Shown here one piece after another: positions 1 through 7,562 of a DNA stretch of 42,995 bases. How positions within the stretch are numbered: the stretch's first letter is position 1; the number at the start of each line of letters is the position of its first letter. Location: positions 1 to 42,995 of the forward strand of contig JANXLV010000336.1 in assembly GCA_025355005.1 (NCBI GenBank), in the 5' to 3' direction. This stretch comes from Myxococcales bacterium. Its GTDB lineage: Bacteria > Myxococcota_A > Polyangia > Polyangiales > Polyangiaceae. The position numbers were made by a program, and so were the translations under genes. The notes beneath the pieces are model-generated. The model was not told the DNA's origin, did not search any database, and worked only from the letters and a program-made list of their open reading frames with translations.

Positions 1-1
1 C

Positions 2-790
2 GGCAGCATCGTCGACGAGCTCCTCCGCGCCTGCTGGGAAGAAACGCACGACGCCGGCCCCTACGACTTCGAGGGCGGCGCGATCGACTGGAACAAGGTC
101 CTCCAGGGCGATCGCTTCTTCGCGCTCCTCGAGATCCGCGCTCTGACCTACGGCGCCGAGTACGGGTTCACGGTGACGTGCCGCGAGGAAGGCTGCAGGG
201 CACGCATCGACTGGGAATTCGATCTCCAGAAGCTGCCCGTGCGCACGCTCTCCGACGAGAGCCGCGCCGCATTCGTCGGCGGGAACCGTTTCGAGACGAC
301 CCTCCCCGACGCCGGCAAGCGTGTCTGGTTCCGCCTCTTCACGGGCGCCGACGAGCGCAAGCTCCCCGACGAGTTCGACCGCGTCGACTGCGGCGTCGAC
401 ACGACGATCGAGATCGAGTGCCCCGAGTGCTTCGCGCGTCAGGACGTGCAGCTCCCTTTCGACCAGACGTTCTTCCTTCCGGGGGCGCGTAGGCAAAAGA
501 AAGGCCTTGCGGTCGGAGTCGGGGGGGGCTGGCGAGCGCGGAGACCGAGAGCACGCCTGGGCGCCTTGGCGAGATGCACGGCCATTCACGTTTGCGGCTA
601 TTTTGCTGCTCAGAATGCACGACGGCCTCCGGCGGGCTCGCCGCCGCCTCGAGCTCAGGCTGCGTTGCCCGCGAGCCTGCGTAGCGCGCGGGATTGCCAG
701 TACGGCGGACCTCTCGCGGCAGGGCGCGGTGGGAGCTCGCTCGGATCGCCCAGCCTGCGCGCGAACCGCCCCCCTCTTCTACGTCCGTGA
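2..790 (+). CDS. Phage/contractile-tail T4-type baseplate protein, 5' truncated
   Basis: The gene enters the window already open, so the N-terminus is missing. The readable part has a helical start (DELLRACW), an acidic linker, and two cysteine pairs (TCREEGC near nt 180 and ECPEC near nt 418) that would form a zinc ribbon. It then reaches the stretch LPFDQTFFLPG near nt 480. This arrangement resembles the T4 gp26-like baseplate family found in phage tails and contractile injection systems. Beyond about nt 485 the frame turns into Arg/Gly/Pro-rich sequence that does not look coding, although no stop occurs until 790. In the next frame a stop lies at 490-492, just after a run of five G. A one-base indel there would give a normal end, so the true 3' end is uncertain. 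The family call is moderate; the truncation is certain. Confidence 0.55.
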   Translation, partial: GSIVDELLRACWEETHDAGPYDFEGGAIDWNKVLQGDRFFALLEIRALTYGAEYGFTVTCREEGCRARIDWEFDLQKLPVRTLSDESRAAFVGGNRFETTLPDAGKRVWFRLFTGADERKLPDEFDRVDCGVDTTIEIECPECFARQDVQLPFDQTFFLPGARRQKKGLAVGVGGGWRARRPRARLGALARCTAIHVCGYFAAQNARRPPAGSPPPRAQAALPASLRSARDCQYGGPLAAGRGGSSLGSPSLRANRPPLLRP

Positions 791-939
791 CCAACGCCAG
801 GAGCGTGAGCCGGCCCTGGCACCGGCGCGAGGCCTTCGTCGCGATGGATCGCCGCGTCATGACGCGCGCGCGGCATCTGTCGTTCGACGTGAAAGACTCC
901 CTCGGCGGAGGCGACTCGCTGTTCTTGGCGTGGACGATG

Positions 940-1050
940 AACGTGAACGCCTAGCTCGGTCCAACGTGAACGCCTGGATCGGTCATCGTGAACACGGGGA
1001 TCGGCCAACGTGAACGCCCGGATCGGTCATCGTGAACACGGGGATCATGG
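940..1050. repeat. Five tandem ~22-bp repeats of two alternating types
   Basis: Units start at 940, 963, 985, 1007 and 1029. Type A reads AACGTGAACGCC(T/C)GGATCGG and type B reads ATCGTGAACACGGGGATCGG; after the first, slightly divergent A unit the order is A-B-A-B. All share the core CGTGAAC. Multiple short end repeats are known from IS21-type transposons, so this may be the end of a lost element. No transposase gene is present, so that reading is inference. Confidence 0.7.
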
Positions 1051-1125
1051 CGGCATGTGCCTGCAATGCCGTGGCGGCACGACCCTACAAAAATCAGCCT
1101 TCAGGTGGCGGCATGACCCTGCAAA
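1047..1125. repeat. Three spaced copies of a 21-bp GGCGGCATG...CCTGCAA repeat
   Basis: Copies begin at 1047, 1071 and 1105. The best copy reads GTGGCGGCATGACCCTGCAA; the others differ at a few positions. They directly follow the 22-bp repeats, with spacings of 24 and 34 bp. The arrangement suggests a protein-binding array such as a transposon end. No coding function is visible. Confidence 0.6.
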
Positions 1126-1212
1126 TTGGCATCACGCCCCTGCGCTGACCTACTTGCCCGAAGCGCGGCGCGCCCTTCCCGGCGGGAGTTCGTCGCGCGG
1201 TCGGTCCAAACG

Positions 1213-1782
1213 CTAGACCGTTGTCTTCCGAGCCGCCAGCCACTCATCGGTCAGGTCGAGGTCACGGACCCAGCGCTCGATGTACGGGAGATCGAGCTCG
1301 CTCCCAATGGTCGCCACGATCCCGGCGACGTCGCGCCCCTGGCGCTCGGAACCGCCGGACAGCTTGGACCACTCGAGCTTCGCCACGATCGTGTCTTCGG
1401 CCGACGCCACGAAGACAGGCACGCCGAGCAGCGTGAGCTTCATCCGGCGCGCGAACTCGTCTTGGCTGAACGGGCGGTCCTTCCGAACGATGAAGTCGAC
1501 CTTCCACCCCGAGGTTTGGTCGACGACGTTGAACATCGACCGTCGGCGTAGGGCATCGCGGGCCGCATCGGCGTCGACGTAATACCGATCGGGCGCCATG
1601 GACTTCACGAGAGCGTCGAGCTCGCGGTGGCTTGGCGGATCGATGACGACATCAATGTCTTGCGTTGTCCGCGGTAGGCCGTGCGCGGCGCTCGCGAAGG
1701 AGCCCGCGATCATGAAGGGCACGCCGGAGGCGTCGAGGAGCTGCACGAGTCGCTCGAGCAGATCCTGGAGCTCTGTCGTCAT
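1213..1782 (-). CDS. Nucleotidyltransferase of AbiEii/MNT type, probable toxin of a two-gene module
   Basis: A 189-residue protein with the DNA polymerase beta-like nucleotidyltransferase signature: the GS motif at residues 27-28 (IAGSFASAAHG), then the acidic pair D42/D44 (TTQDIDVVID) that would bind metal. The later AEDTIVAKLEW stretch is typical of the family's C-terminal part. These enzymes transfer nucleotides to tRNA or protein, and many act as toxins. I chose the ATG at 1782 because it overlaps the stop codon of the upstream small gene (ATGA), implying translational coupling, and because the longer upstream frame is Arg-rich and non-coding in character. It sits in an accessory region near repeats and a tRNA scar. 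The family is fairly sure; toxicity is inferred from context. Confidence 0.75.
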   Translation of the reverse strand: MTTELQDLLERLVQLLDASGVPFMIAGSFASAAHGLPRTTQDIDVVIDPPSHRELDALVKSMAPDRYYVDADAARDALRRRSMFNVVDQTSGWKVDFIVRKDRPFSQDEFARRMKLTLLGVPVFVASAEDTIVAKLEWSKLSGGSERQGRDVAGIVATIGSELDLPYIERWVRDLDLTDEWLAARKTTV

Positions 1783-2021
1783 CGAGCGGCGGAGGAAGGG
1801 ACGGACGCGGCGAGCTCGGCTCCCCACATCCTTCGCAGCACAGCTTGGCGCGCCGCAGCGGCGGTCAGCTCGGGGTGGCGCCGCTGCTCGCCCGCAAAGG
1901 CGATGCGCCTCGCGTCCTCGCTCATCTCGGCGGCAAGGCGCGCCCTTCCGGAGGGCCCAAGCCGGCGGAGCGCGGCGATCTGTGCCACGCGGGCGTTCTC
2001 TTCCGTGTCGGCGATCGACAT
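1779..2021 (-). CDS. Small helical partner of the nucleotidyltransferase (antitoxin-like)
   Basis: An 80-residue charged, helix-rich protein that ends in the overlap with the nucleotidyltransferase start. The central part (RRIAFAGEQRRHPELT) followed by AAARQAVLRRMWG resembles small proteins encoded just before nucleotidyltransferase or DUF-type toxin genes in many bacteria, where R-H-P-E-x-T/S is recurrent. The order (small gene first, toxin second, ATGA overlap) fits a toxin-antitoxin operon. No DNA-binding motif is obvious. Function is inferred from size, composition and coupling only. Confidence 0.6.
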   Translation of the reverse strand: MSIADTEENARVAQIAALRRLGPSGRARLAAEMSEDARRIAFAGEQRRHPELTAAAARQAVLRRMWGAELAASVPSSAAR

Positions 2022-2284
2022 GCACTGATTCTAGGCGCAGCCCGGTGCCTTCGCCACCTTACTCAGACGAGGCCCGCTCGGGCCGCCGCCAGCCGCCGAG
2101 TTCTTTCATGGTCCTGGCGCTGGGCTTTCACATCATGCGCGGCGAGCTCTCGCACACGCCCGAGACGACGCCCCCTGCTGGGAGCGACGATCCGGCGGTC
2201 TCGAACCCCGCTGCCATGGTCCCGGTCTTGGTCCCGGGGAACATGCACGCATCGGGTGCTTAATCTCTTTCTCTAACGAGTTCA

Positions 2285-2340
2285 GCGGAGGAGAAGAGAT
2301 TCGAACTCCTGGACAGCTTGCACCGTCGGCGGTTTTCAAA
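2285..2340 (-). other. 3' half of tRNA-Ser(UGA), probable integration (att) scar
   Basis: Read on the minus strand, the segment starts in an anticodon loop (TTTGAAA, anticodon TGA). It continues through the 3' anticodon stem (ACCGC), a long variable arm with a 5-bp stem (GACGG/CTGTC), a T arm with the invariant TTCGAAT loop, and an acceptor strand CTCCTCCG. The matching 5' half (GGAGGAG acceptor, D arm) is absent upstream, and the normal CCA end diverges after GC. Homology beginning in the anticodon loop and running to the 3' end is the footprint left by tyrosine integrases at tRNA genes. No intact tRNA-Ser copy lies in the window. Confidence 0.72.
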
Positions 2341-2483
2341 GGCGTCGACACATCTTGGCAAGCGGGTCAGAACGCAATGTTGGCGCTACCTTGCGGCTCG
2401 CTCAGCGGTCTCCTCGATCAGCGCGAGCGCCCGTAACCGCTCGGGGCTGTCGTGCCCCAACCCCCCAGGTGCACCTTCGCTCG

Positions 2484-3845
2484 CTACGCGGCGCGCATGG
2501 CGGCCAGGATCGCCTCGCGCGTCGGCGGCGGCGGCGGTGCAGGGACGGCGCCGCGCCGCTCGAGCGCGACCTGCGCTCGGGCAAGGAGCGCCGGATCCAG
2601 GAGCGCATCGGCCGGGTCCAGGAGGAGCGTGGACCGCATGACCGCGCGGAACACGTCGGCGTCCAGCATCACGGCGGGGGCGAGGGCGCGGGCCGCGGCC
2701 GCTCGCGTGTCCTCCGCGCGCGGAGGCTCGCCGCGCCACGCGCGCACGCGTGTGCGATCCTGCTCGCTCGAGAGCGCCCATCGCGCCTGCGCTTCTGGCC
2801 ACACGCGGGCCGCGTACGCAAGGGCCAGCGCCGCTGGCGACTCCGTCTCGCGGAGCGAAAGGAGCAGTGCTGCGGCGTGCTCCATGCCGATCGTCATGCC
2901 CCATCCATACGCGGCGTTCGTGTGGCAGAGGGCGTCGCCGATCGGAATCACTCCGGGCGCGATGGGTACGCCGTCCCGCACGAAGGGGCGCAACACGTTC
3001 TGAAGGCCTCCCATCGCCAGCACGTCGGTGCACGGCCTCACGCGCTCCTCCGCCGCCCAGGGCGCAAAGGTCGGCAACGCCGCCGTCGCCGCCTCGAACG
3101 CGCGCACGTCCCTCAAGGCCTTGAGCTCCGCGTCGCCCGTCGGCACCGCGTACGTGATCGAGTGCACGCCCCGGTCGGCGAGGTGCACCGTAGCGAGCGC
3201 GAACGGGAGCTCTGCCCGCGGTCCCCAGAGCCAGGGCCCACGCGGGTGCTCGGCGCCTGGGCGAAGCGCGTAGTACCGCGAGTAGTAGATCATGCCCGTC
3301 TCCTCCGCCGCGGCGTCCGTCGCGCCTAGCCACGCCGGCAGAGGCGAGCGGCGCCCGCCGGCGTCGATGATGAGGTCCGCGTTCAACGTTCCCCCGTCGG
3401 TGTGCAGGGCGCCCGGGAGCGAGACGCCGGTGACGGTTGTGGCGGCACGGAGCTCGATTCGGGGTTGCCGCAGCACGGCGCGCCAGAGCGCGTCCTCCAG
3501 CAGCGGTCGTCGGCAGAAGGTGGCGATCAGCTCGTCGTCCCCTGACACGCGCGACTCTGGCGGACCTGGTACGACCACCTTGATCTCCACCGCACCGGCA
3601 TCGAGCACGTGCTGCCAGACGTCGGGCGCATGTTCCCGCAGGAGCGTTCGCCCGCGCGCCATCAGCCCGTGCGGAAGGAAGGCCTGCGGAGTTCCGTTGC
3701 GTCGCCACGCCGCGATGTTGTCGGAGCGGATCGGCGCGGGCATCGCGTCCTGCTCGATCAGGACGACCTCGTGCCCCTCCCGAGAAAGCACGAGGGACGC
3801 GAAGAGCCCTGTCGTACCCGCCCCCACGATCGCGACACGCAGCAT
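2484..3845 (-). CDS. FAD-dependent oxidoreductase/monooxygenase-like protein
   Basis: A 453-residue flavoprotein. The N-terminus carries the dinucleotide-binding motif GAGTTG (residues 8-13) followed by an acidic residue at the end of beta-2 (VVLIEQD), a Rossmann fold that binds FAD. Near residue 300 it has the second FAD motif (PIGDALCHTNAAYGWGM), in which the Asp contacts the ribityl chain. The shape fits the PHBH/squalene epoxidase/tryptophan halogenase superfamily. I saw no halogenase WxWxIP motif. The C-terminal tail is Ala/Pro-rich. It stands alone, facing the tRNA scar at its 3' end, and its 5' end is divergent from the lipoprotein gene at 3946. The substrate cannot be predicted; secondary metabolism or lipid oxidation are possible. 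Confidence 0.75.
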   Translation of the reverse strand: MLRVAIVGAGTTGLFASLVLSREGHEVVLIEQDAMPAPIRSDNIAAWRRNGTPQAFLPHGLMARGRTLLREHAPDVWQHVLDAGAVEIKVVVPGPPESRVSGDDELIATFCRRPLLEDALWRAVLRQPRIELRAATTVTGVSLPGALHTDGGTLNADLIIDAGGRRSPLPAWLGATDAAAEETGMIYYSRYYALRPGAEHPRGPWLWGPRAELPFALATVHLADRGVHSITYAVPTGDAELKALRDVRAFEAATAALPTFAPWAAEERVRPCTDVLAMGGLQNVLRPFVRDGVPIAPGVIPIGDALCHTNAAYGWGMTIGMEHAAALLLSLRETESPAALALAYAARVWPEAQARWALSSEQDRTRVRAWRGEPPRAEDTRAAAARALAPAVMLDADVFRAVMRSTLLLDPADALLDPALLARAQVALERRGAVPAPPPPPTREAILAAMRAA

Positions 3846-3945
3846 CTGACGACTCTACCCGGAGCCGGCCCAACGTCGCGTCGTATCCTCGGTCGGCGCT
3901 CCTGTTCGTCGCGAGCGCGCCTGTTCGGGCTCGAACCGCGCTACG

Positions 3946-4683
3946 GTGCGGTACGAGCACGTTCGCGAAGCTTGGTCGCCGCGCTGGGACGCTGGTCCTG
4001 GGGAGCGCGCTCGCGCTTGCCACCTTCGGCTGCAAGAAGAAGCCACCCACCGCCGAAGAGCTCCTCACGCAGCACAGGGCGGTCATCGAGCCGCGCGTGA
4101 CCAGCTACGAAAAGCTCGCGAAGGCCCCGCTCCTGCGGCGAACGGCTCGATCAAGCTCGCGGGGCCGCCGATGGAGATGATCGGGACGGCCACCACCGAG
4201 CCCTCCGGCAACGCGACCTATGCGTTTGCCGAGGACCTGCGAGACCTCAGCAAGTTCGGCAACGTGGACCTCCGGACCTCCGACGACATGGAGCTCGCCA
4301 ATCACTGCGTGATGCTCGTCCGCAAGCACTCGCTCGCCAGCTACGCCCTCCGCGGTGGCGGCATGCGGGCGGCCGAGTGGGACGACTTCCTGGCCAGGGG
4401 TCTGCTCCAGGCGTGCGCGCAGCTTCGCTACCTGGTGATCGTGAAGACGAGCGCCTTCAAGGCCAGCGAATACGTGGACAAGAAGTCCTTCATTGGCGGC
4501 AACGTGAGCGGCGAGCTTCTGGTCTTCGATCTGGACACGGGTGCGTTCGCTGGTGGAGTGCCCTTCTCCGCCGAGTCGAGCGACTCGACGAAGGGAAAGT
4601 CCGACGACGATCTGCGGTCGAACTTCTACAGCGCGATCGAGTCCGCGCTTCGCAAGGCGCTCCCCGGCGCAAAGAGGCTCTGA
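3946..4683 (+). pseudogene. Lipoprotein gene with two apparent compensating frameshifts
   Basis: The GTG frame is open throughout, but residues 8-60 read as nonsense. In the neighbouring frame nt 3968-4120 encode a clean lipoprotein signal (KLGRRAGTLVLGSALALATF, then Gly-Cys) followed by KKKPPTAEELLTQHRAVIEP. Removing one base near 3967 and adding one near 4120-4130 would join a GTG start (MRYEHVR), the lipobox and the conserved-looking C-terminal part (from about residue 65) in a single protein. The two indels cancel. Either the sequence has two single-base errors or the gene has drifted. The C-terminal region is soluble alpha/beta and has no motif I recognise. It would be an outer- or inner-membrane-anchored periplasmic protein of unknown role. 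Confidence 0.6.
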
Positions 4684-4762
4684 ACCGGCAGCTGGATGCT
4701 GCGGAACGCGCGCAGCGTGCGCAGGCGATGGCGGGTGAGTGGGTCCAGGGGGAACCGCGGGG

Positions 4763-5164
4763 TCAGGCGCCGTTGCGACACACCTTGTGGCTCGCCTTCT
4801 CCAGGCACTTGTATCCTGCACGCGTACAGTCCGCGTCGGTCGCGCAGCTCTGGTAGCAGAGCGCCTTGATGCCAGCGTCGGCGGGCGCGCCGCTTGCGTC
4901 GTCGATGCAGACGGAGCCCGCCTGGCACGTGGAAGGATCACCAAGCGTGCAGCCCTGCGTGCAGTAACCTGCAGGGAAATCGCCCGACGTCGCGCAGACG
5001 CCGCCGCTGCACGCGCTCGCCGCCCCGCAGCTGCCGCCAGTCTGCGTCGTGCCAGCGCCGCCACCGGGTCCTACGGTGCTCGCGGAGCCGGAGCACGCCC
5101 CGAGGACGCTCACGAGGAGCGCCGCGCCCCAGCCGATCACCTGTTGTCGGAGGTCTTTGCTCAT
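4763..5164 (-). CDS. Cys-rich lipoprotein
   Basis: A 133-residue exported protein. The signal peptide ends in a lipobox (VLGAC, Cys24), followed by a Gly/Thr/Ser linker and a domain with about ten cysteines (patterns such as CSGGVC, YCTQGC, CATDADC). Small disulfide-rich lipoproteins of this kind are abundant in myxobacteria, and individual functions are largely unknown. The ATG at 5164 is preferred because it places the signal peptide at the N-terminus. It is the second gene of an operon: only 5 nt separate it from the upstream Cys-rich lipoprotein gene. Confidence 0.7.
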   Translation of the reverse strand: MSKDLRQQVIGWGAALLVSVLGACSGSASTVGPGGGAGTTQTGGSCGAASACSGGVCATSGDFPAGYCTQGCTLGDPSTCQAGSVCIDDASGAPADAGIKALCYQSCATDADCTRAGYKCLEKASHKVCRNGA

Positions 5165-5169
5165 GGTGG

Positions 5170-5823
5170 TCAGTTCCCGATCCCGCCGCAGGTGGCGAAT
5201 GGAGGCGTGAGTCCCCACGACCCGATGTCCTTGCTAGAGCAGACGGCGTTCTTTCCGCTCGCTGGACAGCCGGTCATCACGGCGCCTGGGTCACAGAGCT
5301 GCGCCGCGTTGTTGCCGCACGTCGCTCCCACGGTGCACTCGGCGACGATCCCACCGTTCGCAGGCTGATGAATGCAGCAGATCGAACCCGCGGCGCAGTT
5401 CGCCGTGTCGGTGCAGCCAAGCGCGGTCACATCACCGCTGCCGCCTGCCGCGGCCGCGTCTCCGCCGTCGACGACGACCTTTCCGCAGGAGCCCGTCGCG
5501 CACGTGTACGTGGTGTTCGCTCCGCCGCTGCCACCGCCCCCGGTGTTGATGCAGCAGATCTGTGCGGGGATGCTGCACGCGTTGCCTCCGCACGGGATCG
5601 TCGTCGTGTCGCCGCCGGGACCTCCTGCATCGCCAAGCGCACCCCCTCCGTCGTTCGAGCTCATGCCGCTGCCATCGGCCGCCGAGCCCTCCGCGGAGCC
5701 GTCCTGGACGCCACCTTCCGTATCCGGGATGAGCACCGTCGATACTCCGTTTGAGCCCCCACACCCGAGCCACGTCATCGTCCCGAACGCGAGCACCGAC
5801 GGAACCAACTTTCCCAAGCGCAT
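5170..5823 (-). CDS. Cys-rich lipoprotein with Gly/Asp-rich linker
   Basis: A 217-residue lipoprotein (lipobox WLGC, Cys21) with a long Gly/Ser/Asp linker. Two disulfide-rich units follow, each with a Cys-Cys pair preceded by isoleucine (AQICCINTG and GSICCIHQP), and the C-terminal third contains further cysteines. The duplicated ICCI pattern suggests internal repetition. It heads a two-gene operon with the lipoprotein at 4763-5164 and is divergent from the ECF sigma gene across about 130 bp. The function is unknown; surface or periplasmic localisation is inferred from the lipobox. Confidence 0.7.
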   Translation of the reverse strand: MRLGKLVPSVLAFGTMTWLGCGGSNGVSTVLIPDTEGGVQDGSAEGSAADGSGMSSNDGGGALGDAGGPGGDTTTIPCGGNACSIPAQICCINTGGGGSGGANTTYTCATGSCGKVVVDGGDAAAAGGSGDVTALGCTDTANCAAGSICCIHQPANGGIVAECTVGATCGNNAAQLCDPGAVMTGCPASGKNAVCSSKDIGSWGLTPPFATCGGIGN

Positions 5824-5956
5824 GTTCTGACCTCCAAGCCCAAGCTGCAGGCGCTACGAAAGTGGGAAGCTCGGCGCCCGAGGTTACCGACGGCCGCACA
5901 AATAGGTGCGACCAGTGCGCCAGTGTGGTCCTACGCTGACCCCCGTAACCTTCGAC

Positions 5957-6580
5957 GTGTCGATTCCCACCAATACTGCTGTGAGCTCACTCCGCGCCGC
6001 CTCCGATCTGGACCTGGCCAAGCGCTGCTGCGCTGGCGAGGCAAACGCCCAGCGCGATCTGTTCAGGCGCGAGAAACGTCGCGTGCACGCGACGCTCTAT
6101 CGCGTGCTGGGTAACAACACGCCGGAGATGGACGACCTGGTCCAGGAGGCGTTCCTGGAGATCTTCCGCGCGCTGCACACCTTCCGAGGCGAGGCGGCCC
6201 TGGGCACCTGGATCGATCGGGTGACCGTTCGTGTCGCGTACGCGCACATGCGAAGGCCAAGGTCCCGCGTTGTCGCGCTCGCCGTTGTCCCCGACGCACC
6301 GTCCAGCGATCCGAGCGCGGAGGACCGCGCGATGAGCCGTGATGCGCTGCGCCGTCTCTACGCGCTGCTCGATCGACTCGAAGCTCGGCAGCGAATCGCC
6401 TGGGTCCTTCACGTGCTGGAGGGCAGGCCCATTGCCGAGGTGGCAGCTGTGATGGAGGCCTCTGTCGTGGCGACGAAGGTGCGGCTATGGCGCGCCCGGA
6501 TCGCCATCGACGGACACGCGCGGCAGGACCCCGCGCTACGAGATCTCGTGAAGACGCCCGCCACAGGGGAAGAGGAGTAG
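5957..6580 (+). CDS. ECF-family RNA polymerase sigma factor
   Basis: About 207 residues with the two-domain ECF layout. Region 2 contains MDDLVQEAFLEIFRALHTF (core-binding and -10 recognition helices), and region 4 has a helix-turn-helix around RPIAEVAAVMEASVVATKV, followed by the usual VRLWRAR. The linker is short. Starts at GTG 5906, 5957 or 5981 are possible; none has a clear Shine-Dalgarno sequence, and I take 5957. Three bases separate it from the FecR-like gene, so the pair is a sigma/anti-sigma-type signalling unit. An outer-membrane-like protein and a Cys-knot protein follow in the same operon. The signal is unknown. Confidence 0.85.
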   Translation: MSIPTNTAVSSLRAASDLDLAKRCCAGEANAQRDLFRREKRRVHATLYRVLGNNTPEMDDLVQEAFLEIFRALHTFRGEAALGTWIDRVTVRVAYAHMRRPRSRVVALAVVPDAPSSDPSAEDRAMSRDALRRLYALLDRLEARQRIAWVLHVLEGRPIAEVAAVMEASVVATKVRLWRARIAIDGHARQDPALRDLVKTPATGEEE

Positions 6581-6583
6581 CGC

Positions 6584-7537
6584 ATGGACCCCGACAAGAA
6601 GGTCGCAGTGACGGACCTCAGCGAGCAGCGCTGGATGCGTATCGAGCGACGTCTGTTCGAGCGCGTCGCGCACGGCGAGGCAGACCTGTCGACCCCGCGC
6701 TCACGCGTGGAGGCGAGCCCGCGTTTTCGCATGGCCGGTGCGCTGGTCCTCGCCGGTGCTGTGGCTGCGATAGGCGGAGGCGTGGCATGGCGCGCGCTGA
6801 CCGGGCCAGCCGCCCAGGCGGTCGTTCCCTCGCGGATTGCGACGGAGAGCACCGGGTCCCACGTGAGCGTGGGAGAAGCGACGCTCGACATCGCACCGCA
6901 GTCGGTGGTCGCGGTCAGCGGGGACGACATGAACGGGGTCACCGTCACTCTCGAGCACGGTCGTGTCGAGTGCGAGGTCCCGCCGCGGCATGGTCGGCCG
7001 CCCTTCTCCGTGCAAGCAGGAGCCGTCTCCGTGCGCGTTGTCGGGACGCACTTCGCGGTCTCGCGCGAGGCCGCGACCGTCGACGTGAACGTGCAGCGCG
7101 GAGTGGTCGCCGTCACCGCGAACGGCCAGGAGACCGCCGTCCACGCGGGCGAGCAGTGGCCCCCGGCCGTCATGGTCGCGGAGTCCGCTGCACCGAGCGC
7201 GGTCCCTCAGATGGCGCCTGCGGCACCGTCGGGCAACGTCGCGCCCATGCCATCGGCCGCGCCGGCGTCTTCGTCGCCTCCACCCAGCCCGCGTGAGCTC
7301 TACGAAGCAGCTACCCGTCTCGAGGCCGCTCGGCCAGACCTGGCGGTCGCGAAGTACCGCGCGCTCGCCACGAAGGGCGGACCGTGGGGAACGAACGCGC
7401 TCTTCGCGCAGGGCCGGCTCGAGTCCGAGCGGGGCCACGTCGGGGAGGCGCGGCTGCTCCTCGAGGACTATCTTGCGCGCTATCCATCCGGTCCCAACGC
7501 GGGAGACGCACGGCAGCTGCTTTCACGGCTACGTTGA
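6584..7537 (+). CDS. FecR-domain membrane protein with C-terminal TPR-like region
   Basis: 317 residues. A cytoplasmic N-terminus (about 45 residues, SEQRWMRIERRLFERV) precedes one transmembrane helix (MAGALVLAGAVAAIGGGVAW). A FecR-type beta domain follows, with the typical GEATLDI, VTLEHGRVECEV, VRVVGTHFAVSR and VNVQRGVVAVTA strands. After a Pro/Ser-rich linker the C-terminus (from about residue 245) has a helical repeat (LYEAATRLEAARPDLAVAKY) like a tetratricopeptide. FecR proteins relay a periplasmic signal to an ECF sigma factor, and the immediately upstream sigma gene supports this. The TPR tail in place of a plain FecR end suggests a periplasmic partner, perhaps the protein encoded next. 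Confidence 0.8.
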   Translation: MDPDKKVAVTDLSEQRWMRIERRLFERVAHGEADLSTPRSRVEASPRFRMAGALVLAGAVAAIGGGVAWRALTGPAAQAVVPSRIATESTGSHVSVGEATLDIAPQSVVAVSGDDMNGVTVTLEHGRVECEVPPRHGRPPFSVQAGAVSVRVVGTHFAVSREAATVDVNVQRGVVAVTANGQETAVHAGEQWPPAVMVAESAAPSAVPQMAPAAPSGNVAPMPSAAPASSSPPPSPRELYEAATRLEAARPDLAVAKYRALATKGGPWGTNALFAQGRLESERGHVGEARLLLEDYLARYPSGPNAGDARQLLSRLR

Positions 7538-7562
7538 GGAAGACCCCGGCCGCTTCGCGCTC

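Larger units (their letters stand above)
791..1212. other. Gene-free accessory interval
   Basis: Roughly nt 490-1212 holds no frame with convincing protein composition; the open frames are short and Arg/Pro-rich. Its only visible structure is two families of short tandem repeats (940-1050 and 1047-1125), listed separately. It lies between a tail gene and a toxin-antitoxin-like pair, a typical position for mobile-element debris. Confidence 0.5.

Noticed and set aside
940..1125. CRISPR array
   Set aside because: Repeats are contiguous and alternate between two types without unique spacers; no cas gene nearby.
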